64,000 nt of DNA from assembly GCA_021186555.1 (NCBI GenBank), contig JAJKFL010000013.1:37561644-37625643 (forward strand), in the 5' to 3' direction. The notes under the pieces were generated by a model that ran no database searches, was not told the origin of the DNA, and saw only the letters and a program-made list of their open reading frames with translations. Positions 57,097 to 64,000 of the stretch are shown here, one piece after another. The stretch's first letter is position 1. Each line of letters opens with the position of its first letter. The DNA comes from Reticulitermes speratus. Taxonomy: Eukaryota; Arthropoda; Insecta; Blattodea; Rhinotermitidae. The translations under genes and the position numbers were made by a program.

Positions 57097-57768
57097 AAAA
57101 GTAAAACGTAAAGTTTGCCCTATAACAGACCATGTAGGCCCGGAGGGGGAGTAGAGGTGTAGCTTAACCTCGGCGCTAGTTAGGGGTGGGTGGTCAGTGC
57201 TACGCCGTGACGGCTTTACGCCCGGGAAAGAGACCCGTTAGCCATTGTACAGGAGGTTGAGTGGGCCCCAGGGTCGGTCTGGATGGGTGCTGAAAATCTC
57301 GCCCCACCGGCATTCGATCCCCGGACCGTCCAGCCCCTAGCGAGTCGCTATAATAATAATAATTCTTGGCTCAACAGCCCTGTATGGGCCTGTTGGCCTC
57401 CTCTTGTCGAGGTTACTAAGTCATGCGCATTCATGGCAGCTGGTGACCGGCCAGCTAGCCGCGCTTAGTGTTCTATCGATCCTGATGTGCACGCCAGAGC
57501 CATCTGGCAGGCAGTCAGGAGACTTGGATGAGAAATGGAGGCAATTTGGCTTACGCAACATTTTTTATTCATGCCCGTAAGGTTCTACGACATGGGCTTT
57601 ACTTCCCCTCCGAAGGAAGTGGTGCTCCGGATTTTTATCATCCTTAAAAATCCATCGACCTCGGTCGGGATCGAACCCGCGAACCTTGGTTCCAGTGGCG
57701 AGCACGCTAACCACTAGTCCACCGAGGTCGACAGCGAGTCGCTATAACGACTACGATATTCCGGCCCA
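57097..57768 (-). mobile_element. SINE type E inside the LINE
   Basis: Target duplication CATATTAAAATGT at 57084-57096 and 57769-57781. Body (tail side) 57097-57338 and head 57748-57768 are separated by the type D SINE. Head GGGCCGGAATATCGTAGTCG on the minus strand. Confidence 0.85.
57354..57732 (-). mobile_element. SINE type D inside SINE type E
   Basis: Target duplication AGCGAGTCGCTATAA at 57339-57353 and 57733-57747 (15 bp). (AAT)n tail at the left, tRNA head (GTCGACCTCGGTGGACTAGT on the minus strand) at the right. A complete copy. Confidence 0.9.
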
Positions 57769-58509
57769 CATATTAAAATGTGTCTTCCAGAACTAGGTAG
57801 GGAGGACGTAGACTGTATTGATCTGGCTCAGGTTAGGAATAAATGGCGAGCTGTTGTGAACACGGTCATGAAATTCGGGGAATTTCCTAGCTGAGGAACT
57901 ATTAGCTTCTCAAGAAGGGTTTTGCTCCATGCAGTTAAATCTGTTATTGCTGCTGTAGGAATTTTGTTAACACCGGAACTACGGAATGACCCTCGTTTTG
58001 AACAGCTTATACCGAAACGTCACTGGGAGCAAGATGGTGCACCGCCGCTTAATGTATTAGTGTTACTCAATATTCACATGATACTTTTCTAGAATGGACT
58101 GGGTGTCTAGGTGCAGTGGATTGGCCTCCTAGTTTTCCAGTGAACACATCATACTATTTCTCTTTACGGCGAATAATTAAGAACAGAATTTGTGTCCATA
58201 AATTTCCAAATATTGATAATTTGAAACAGTTGCTACAGTGCGAGTTTCAGACAATAATGTAAAATCCATAAAACTGTTGTCAAACTGTGCCAAGTGTGTA
58301 TCACTTTTTGTAATAAAAAGATAGGAAGTGTATGTGTAATGTAACACTGGCACGTTCGCGTAACCAGCGTTGCCATGAAAACGCAAAAAAAGAGTTCCCT
58401 TTCTATTATTGAGCTACGTATGTTGCGGTGAACAGTAGGCAATATTTAAAGTGTTGCCATTCAAAGGCGACAGTAACTTATCTTTAGTACTGTTGTTGAC
58501 CTACACGTG

Positions 58510-58745
58510 TCGCAGTCAACCATATAAAATGTACTTACGTCTTCATGTAAAGTGCCCTTGTTTGTCCGATCTTCACCAAATTTGGATTTTCTGAATCGAT
58601 TTTAAATAAATGTCTCCAATATAAAATTTTACCCAAATCCGTCCTGTGGGAGCCGAGTTGATACATGCGTACAGACGGACAGACAGGTAGACATGCTGAA
58701 GTAAATAGGTGCTTTTCGCGACTTTGCAAACGCGCCCAAAAACTA
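58510..58745 (-). repeat. Unknown dispersed repeat, relative of 39288 element end
   Basis: The minus strand starts GGGCGCGTTTGCAAAGTCGC, then GAAAAGCACC, then (GTC)n-like CTGTCTGTCCGTCTG, paralleling 39293-39375. This suggests a second, truncated copy of the 39.3-40.3 kb TIR element family. Confidence 0.55.
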
Positions 58746-58834
58746 ACGAAGCTGTATTTATGGTATTTTTAAGTTTAAGTTTTGAGCCAATCATTATGTA
58801 TGGCACCGAAAGTCATCGTTGCGTATGTACCATT

Positions 58835-58965
58835 TCTACATCTGATTTAGGAGGTCCCGGGTTCAAATCTCTGTCAGGAGACCAGCTCTTCTGACATTCT
58901 ATCATCCAACTTTATATAGTCTGCTATTGAAAGTGTCGTTAAATAAACCATAAACAAATAGCTTC
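58835..58965 (+). mobile_element. SINE type F, short copy
   Basis: GGTCCCGGGTTCAAATCTCT (box B-like) is joined to the type F end GTGTCGTTAAATAAACCATA with the middle deleted. Confidence 0.6.
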
Positions 58966-59639
58966 AATACTTGACAAGTCGTCAGAAGCATATTCGGCTT
59001 CAAGACTGTAGGGCCTTTCGGATAGAACCCAACGTGATTCCTCCGAATATGGGCTGAGTCAGGCATATGTCTTGAAAGGGTCAAACCAGTTTCATGGATT
59101 TTGATTGATTGACTTGTAGGTTCCTTCATTAATGTCTTTTTAATTATATGCGTAATGAAACGTTGAATGAGAAGCTTCGAAATTTATGACGAGAGAATCT
59201 GAGAAGGTCGTCCAAACACAGAAAGGAGGGTACAACACCAGAAACAAATTTTAAGTAAAATTTTATTCGTAATATCAACATCTAATTTCTAAAATTTTCC
59301 CAAACTAACCAGCCGAATCTATGTAACAGGCCTCGAAGTTTTAACACTGCTAAGACCTAAGTCCACTACTGGACACGATCCTGACCCAGTTCCATCCACC
59401 TTCCAGCCTGACAACCTATTTCCTTAAGGTCCACTTTGTTGAAGGGCCCCGCAGCAGATGCTACGGACGCACCGCAGCCTTGTGATGAAGATGATTAGTT
59501 TTTTTCATTTTTCCAAGTAATGGAACACCGGTGGAATGAAATTGACAGGTGAAAACCGAAGTACTCGGAGACAAAACCTGTCCCAGTGCCACTTTGTCCA
59601 CTACAAATCCCACATGGACTGACCCGGGATTTTTTTTAA

Positions 59640-59845
59640 TTAATTCCTAGGTTTTCCCGCTTTGAATCCCTTTTTGTTCTGTATTAATCCTTTTTCGTCC
59701 TTTTTCATGTCACTTACGGTCCACAACCGTCTTTTTACAACACAAACATCCATGCCCCGGTGGGATTCGAACCCACGATTTAGTAACGAGCGGCCGAAGA
59801 CCGACGCCTTAGACCGCACGGCCACTGGATCGCCATGGGATCAAA
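59640..59845 (-). mobile_element. SINE type C
   Basis: The minus strand has the head CCAGTGGCCGTGCGGTCTAA, box B GGTTCGAATCCCACCGG and the body CCGTAAGTGACATGAAAAAG, GGGATTCAAAGCGGG. Same body as 55060-55187. Confidence 0.8.
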
Positions 59846-59905
59846 CACGGGTCTCCGCGGTTGAAAGGCCGGCGACTAACCGCCTGAGCCATGGCACGGC
59901 CTAAG
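59846..59905 (-). mobile_element. tRNA-like SINE head, separate type
   Basis: The minus strand has GTGCCATGGCTCAGGCGGTT (box A-like) and GTGTTTGATCCC (box B-like), directly abutting the type C copy. No body. Confidence 0.5.
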
Positions 59906-60130
59906 ATCCATCTTACTAATAAACTAAGTCTCTGGTAGCAGAACCCACATTTCAACGCCACTAATGCCAAAACCCGCCACTGCACACGATTAGAGCCAGT
60001 TCCATCATGTCCCTTTCTTACAACCTAGTTCCTAAGATCCAGCTTACTAATTAACTACTTGTCGTATAGCAGATCTCGAAGTTTCAAAAACCCTTATTCC
60101 AAAACCCGTGACAGGACACAGCCAACTTCT

Positions 60131-61240
60131 GTCTCTGTAACTTGGAGTACCTAGGCGTAGAAGGAAGGATACTATTAATAGGCTTAATGAGTAGGAGTCA
60201 GGTTCAGGACTAAATAGGCTACTGTGATTCAGATAGGGTCGAATGATGTTTGAACACAATGTTGAACAGCTGGTACCGTAAAAGACAGAACGTCTTGACC
60301 GCCAAGTTATTGTCACATGCTGAGTGTGGATTCTGTTCCTGAGTTACGTCTGAATTCCGCGACGCTACTCAAGATTCAGCGGCCCAAATTTGGGTCGTGG
60401 TCTCAGTTCTCGAACTACTGGCATATCTGTGTAGAATGGTGTGACGATTCGAGAATCAGAAGGAGAAGGATGGGGTGACGAATATAAAAGGAAACGACAC
60501 GACAAACTTCAGTAAATTTATTAAGCATCCGCCTTGGAATAAATTCTTACGGGCAGAGCTGTGCGCATGCGTGCTCCATCCCATCTTCTTTTTTTTTCTT
60601 TTTTTTTAACGACTAGTTTTGAGACACGTGGAATGATGCTGTTTACCTCTCTTTCCTTGCACTGTGCTTTCATTCTCGAATTTCAAAGTCCATTTTAAAA
60701 TCTCTTTTCGATGTTGCAACAGTGAAGAAACGTATATCCCACTTTCACGACACCAAAATAACGCATTAACAATAGGGACACACAACAATGAACCGAGATC
60801 AGAAAGCGGTTCCTGTTGATAATATTAATGTGGATATTGTTGTATATGACATGAAAGTGGGATTTTAACGTCGTAAAATCAAATCGAGTCCGGAATTTGT
60901 GATACAGGCTTGTTGTTGATTAGTTGGTGACTGTATTACCTCACGGAGAAGGAAGGCGAAGTTTTAACAACCGCAGCCACAAAAGCCCCCAGCTGATTCG
61001 TCTTCATTTCCAACTCAAATATCACACATTTTCATTTGGACGTGGTGGAGTTACATAGGCTAGTTGTACATGTATTACTTTTAGTTTACATAGTTAAGAT
61101 GGATAAATTGAGATTTATGGGATGGATAGGACAAGCAGAACGAACGGGAAATTAAAAAATAAATAGAAACTATGTTTGGAAAAACATTATAAGAAGAGAC
61201 AACTTAGGGGATCTAATCGTAGGTAGGAAGGTAATAGTTA
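60131..61240. other. No gene seen
   Basis: T runs at 60590-60607. No family features in short ORFs. Confidence 0.4.
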
Positions 61241-61244
61241 AATA

Positions 61245-61322
61245 CAGGGCATACACAAAAGAATGTTGCGGTTTTAATAGTGTTCAGTATTAAAACCGCA
61301 CCATTCTTTTGTGTATGCCCTG
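61245..61322. mobile_element. 78-bp hairpin MITE, copy 2
   Basis: TA at 61243-61244 and 61323-61324. Arms match 43003-43079 nearly base for base over about 27 bp, but the loop differs (AATAGTGTTCAGTATT) and adds its own inverted GGTTTTAATA/TATTAAAACC step. Confidence 0.85.
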
Positions 61323-61664
61323 TACATCTGAATGAAGTGGGCTGTGAAGATTTTGGATAGATTCAAAGGCCTCAGGATGTGATGACGAATGTTAGGTTGC
61401 CATAGAAACAGGTAACTTATTGATCATGTGAAAAACTGTCATACCTTCAAGGGGAACCATACTCGAATAATTGGTGAATCAGTAACAATTTTTATTTGAG
61501 GTCTTCTTTTAGAAAAAAATATATAAGTTGTGTCAGTCTTTACGTAGACTTTTTATATGTCATTTACGTCAGCACCCCTTTTGTAATATCACAAATATTT
61601 CGCGTAGAATTTTAAAACTTTTGTGGTATCATTTGCGTAGTTACAGTGATTTAGTAGTTATTGG

Positions 61665-61935
61665 TATTAAATAAGAACTTCTAGTGGTTGGCATTTCTGC
61701 TTTGTATTATGAAAGTCCCATGCTCAAATCTGGACCTGGAGGCCGGATATCCTGACTGAGGCTTTTCGTCGTTTTCCTCAGTCCTTTCAGGAATGTGCTT
61801 GTACGGTACCTCAAATTAGGTCACTCCCGCTTTGTTTTACATTCTTCCCAATTCTCTGTTTATTAACGTTTGTACCGTTCAACGCTATAACGCCGAGATG
61901 CTGACAGCGTAGTTAAGTAGACTGTAAATGAATAA
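61665..61935 (+). mobile_element. SINE type F, diverged
   Basis: CATGCTCAAATCTGGACC (box B-like), TTTTCCTCAGTCCTTTCAGG, and the end GCTGACAGCGTAGTTAAGTA. Confidence 0.65.
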
Positions 61936-62412
61936 AAATGCATTACTGTGTTTGCAATGTAGGTTTTGTAACTGGAAGGAAGTCCATATGTTTTCAAGTT
62001 TTGTACATTCCCCATCATAAATATTATTGACGAGCCGCCACTGACTTCCGTGTTTGAGCTTTAGATATTAATGCCGAAACATGATGTCAGTGGTGCAGAA
62101 TGAAAATGTCCAGCAGTCGCCAGTTCATTACCTGCTGTACTTCCTTTCATTAAATAATTTGTCGCGCGTTAAGACAGAGTTCATGAAATAAGCAAATTAA
62201 ACATGTACGTTGCATCCAGTGATATTCTCAAAGACTTCTTACAGAAATGAGTGATAATTTTTCTGCACAGAATCCTTTAGAAATTTTACATTTCTTTTTA
62301 TGGCTAGTGACTGTCAGGGGGCATTAATTCTTGACATGCTGAAGAAATCTTGTTGTTGCCAAAGAACCACGATTTACTAGATGTGTTGTTAAGTGCATAA
62401 CGCCATGAACGT

Positions 62413-62638
62413 ATGGGTCATGGAGTTGTGTCTCCACGCATTCTTAACCTCGGCACTACGTTAGATGCAAGGTGGTGGTCAGCTTCACTTCCGGCCTCTT
62501 GGCTCGTTACACGTTGGACAAGATGCTGGGTGGAAGCAGATCCGGACCGAAGGATGTGTAAAGGAGAAAAATCTATTGTCGCTGCAGAAAATCGAACCCC
62601 GATTGTCTGGTCGGCAAGCCTGTAGTCTACGCACTATA
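62413..62638 (-). mobile_element. SINE type E, diverged
   Basis: Landmarks in reverse: TTAACCTCGGCACTA, AAGGTGGTGGTCAGC and GAAAATCGAACCCCGATTGTC (21 bp region; box B complement AATCGAACCCC). Its right end abuts the mariner element. Confidence 0.55.
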
Positions 62639-63202
62639 CAGGGTGATTCAGGAGGAAATGTTAATATTTAGGGAGGTGATAGTATCGGTCATCGTGAGAA
62701 AAAAGTTCGTATGAACATGTGTCTAATTCTGAATGGTCACCGAGATAGCGCTGTTTGAATCTGGCGTTTGAATCCGTTAGATTTTTGTTTGTGGGGTTGG
62801 ATGAAGAGCGAAGTTTACAAAACAAAGGTGGATACACGAGATGCATTGCTATCTCGCATTTCAGACGCTGCTGCCTGCATAAGGAAACGTGAAGATCAAC
62901 TCAGACGAACAACGCGCGATCTTCGCACACGAGCTGCATAGTGCACTGAGGTTGACGGTGAGATTTTCGAACATTTATTGTGAATTGTAACAAATTTGTC
63001 ATTTAAAATTAAAATTAAAATTAATTAACAGCAAGTAATTTATCTTTCTTTATAACCATTCACCATGCTTTGCATTTGTAGATTCAAACAGCTCTATCAC
63101 GGTAACCATTCAGAATTAGACACATGTTCATATAAACTTCTTTCTCACAATGACCGATACTGTCACCTACTAAAATCTTGTTCTTTCCTACTGAATCACC
63201 TG
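62639..63202 (+). mobile_element. Mariner-type element, internally deleted, transposase 3' end kept
   Basis: TA flanks (62637-62638, 63203-63204). Inverted ends of about 120 bp: CAGGGTGATTCAGGAGGAAA on the left and TTTCCTACTGAATCACCTG on the right. Between them the plus strand encodes a transposase C-terminus: NPLDFCLWGWMKSEVYKTKV, DTRDALLSRISDAAACIRKR, then a stop where an AKC-like codon is expected, and EVDGEIFEHLL. The long inverted ends contain AATTCTGAATGGTCACCG-like subterminal repeats. Confidence 0.8.
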
Positions 63203-63659
63203 TATTTACTGAGTTATCCCGTATCCTAGTTTTGTTGGAAGAGATATTTTAAAATGTTGGACGTACACTAATGTGTGTAACTAGTGACGTCACTACTGGT
63301 AGCGTGCCAGTTCTGACGTGATCTATAATACTTTAAAATGTCACAGTTTTAGAGTTCCGAAGACAAGAGGCATTTACAAAAGTTCAGAACGACGGAACTC
63401 AGCGGGACTTTAAAATTACGTAGTGTTAGGTGGGACTAAATTTAAATGTACTCTAATAAAGCTACACAAAAAAATTGAAAGTTATACTGTGTTTTTCACA
63501 TAGACACAAACACTTCGTTTTAAACCCAAATATCCTCACTTCTGATTGGTCTAATAGCGTGATATAATTTTAAAGGGCAATTTATTTTCTATTTTTGTTC
63601 TACTTTCATTTCTATCCCGCCTAACTGATCTATTAAGAACATGATTTACCACAAATTTA
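63203..63659. other. No gene seen
   Basis: Nothing assignable. Confidence 0.4.
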
Positions 63660-63870
63660 GTGTGAAAATTATTCATGTTTACTGAAAGTAAACAAATAAA
63701 TAGTTGCCGACGTTTCGGAAGAGTTTGATGTCTCCATCTTCAGGGCCTATGCAGTCTCAGAAGTCTCCAAATGCATAGACCCTGAAACGTCCGTAACTAT
63801 CAATCGTCACGGCTTCGTATTCCAGAAGACTTGCGTTTTCATCAACACCGCTGTGAGAACCTAAAATCAT
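63660..63870. mobile_element. Inverted pair of PLE termini
   Basis: On the minus strand 63710-63750 reads CCUGAAGAUGG, a loop with a weak hairpin, then CCGAAACGUCGG. On the plus strand 63780-63835 gives CCCTGAAACGTCCG, then ATTCCAGAAGAC. The halves face each other around GCATAG/CTATGC. The right-hand copy lacks the CUGANGA part. Confidence 0.6.
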
Positions 63871-64000
63871 TGATAATTTAGTTTTCTTCGCTTCGTTTCT
63901 TTTTTTGCTTCATCTGCATTGTTTTCCCGCCGTTTTTATTTTCGCATTCAATATTTTGATGTTTTTACAGGTCTTAATTATCATCATATCCAACCCTTTA

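Larger units (their letters stand above)
56945..57950 (+). mobile_element. LINE 3' end (host of two nested SINEs)
   Basis: RRMTWAGQVARMEERRGAYG, GRPDGKRPLVRP, then, after the SINE nest, MCLPELGREDVDCIDLAQVR, NKWRAVVNTVMKF and UTR CTTCTCAAGAAGGGTTTTGC. The tail is short or absent at 57940. Same family as 41140-41580. Confidence 0.8.
56640..58260 (+). pseudogene. IS630/Tc1/mariner-type transposase, split by nested insertions
   Basis: The first part (56650-56900) reads RRLEFREGYVIRAQAVVQNV, LWTDEDRLLL, NCWSDETAHQ and IFDSTVT. The second (57950-58258) reads GILLTPELRNDPRFEQLIPK, HWEQDGAPP, then EWTGCLGAVDWPPSFP (frame changes) and NRICVHKFPNIDNLKQLLQ. TDE, the Q-D-G-A-P-P motif and the W-P-P block are transposase landmarks. 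About 1.05 kb of LINE plus two SINEs separates the halves. Stops are present in both. Ends of the transposon were not found. Confidence 0.7.
59270..60130. repeat. Diverged direct repeats, interrupted by SINEs
   Basis: Three related blocks (about 59280-59460, 59905-60020, 60030-60125) share (C/T)TCGAAGTTT(T/C)AA, AACCC(G/A)CCACTG- or CCACTACTGGACAC-like segments and CCAGTTCCATC. Looks like an old tandem repeat with a unit of about 120 bp. Confidence 0.4.

Overview
This window reads as a piece of a large, repeat-rich arthropod nuclear genome. An insect is most likely, and a cockroach or termite (Blattodea) is my best guess. That guess rests on general recognition of the repeat families (tRNA-headed SINEs, LINEs with a GTTA tail, Penelope-like elements, mariner- and hAT-type elements) and on an exon that looks like an arthropod ZAD zinc-finger domain. 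I could run no database search. Coding density is very low, and most of the sequence is decayed transposons.

Layout. 1-840: LINE endonuclease fragment. 935-8478 (minus strand): the standout locus, an intronless multidomain gene. Its pieces read in order ankyrin repeats, OTU-like protease, class-3-lipase-like domain, NACHT ATPase, and a long array of unusual 44-residue ankyrin-type repeats. It is split by two opposite single-step frameshifts and its repeat tail continues for about 1.8 kb as a decayed array. 9.9-16.3 kb: LINE and Penelope-like (PLE) pieces, including a minisatellite that grew out of LINE endonuclease coding sequence. 17-32.4 kb: a CpG-poor, TG-rich block that looks more like host gene and intron sequence, with a possible first exon (17.0 kb), a lesion-bearing C2H2 zinc-finger exon (28.1-29.1 kb) and a ZAD exon (32.24 kb). 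33-64 kb: almost pure transposon mosaic, with foldback PLE termini carrying hammerhead-like cores, several TIR elements with clean target-site duplications, at least six tRNA-derived SINE types, and a four-deep nest at 56.6-58.3 kb.

The most interesting items are (i) the OTU/lipase/NACHT/ankyrin locus, whose architecture recalls effector-type proteins of intracellular bacteria and suggests a laterally acquired or selfish gene; and (ii) a recurring RNA motif, CUGANGA - hairpin - GAAAC, at nine or more loci. It usually lies at the ends of inverted PLE terminal repeats. Once it sits in an A-tailed insertion with a target-site duplication, as expected for hammerhead ribozymes of Penelope-like elements or retrozymes.

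Boundaries of diverged repeats are approximate. Boundaries given with a target-site duplication or inverted terminus were read directly from the sequence.
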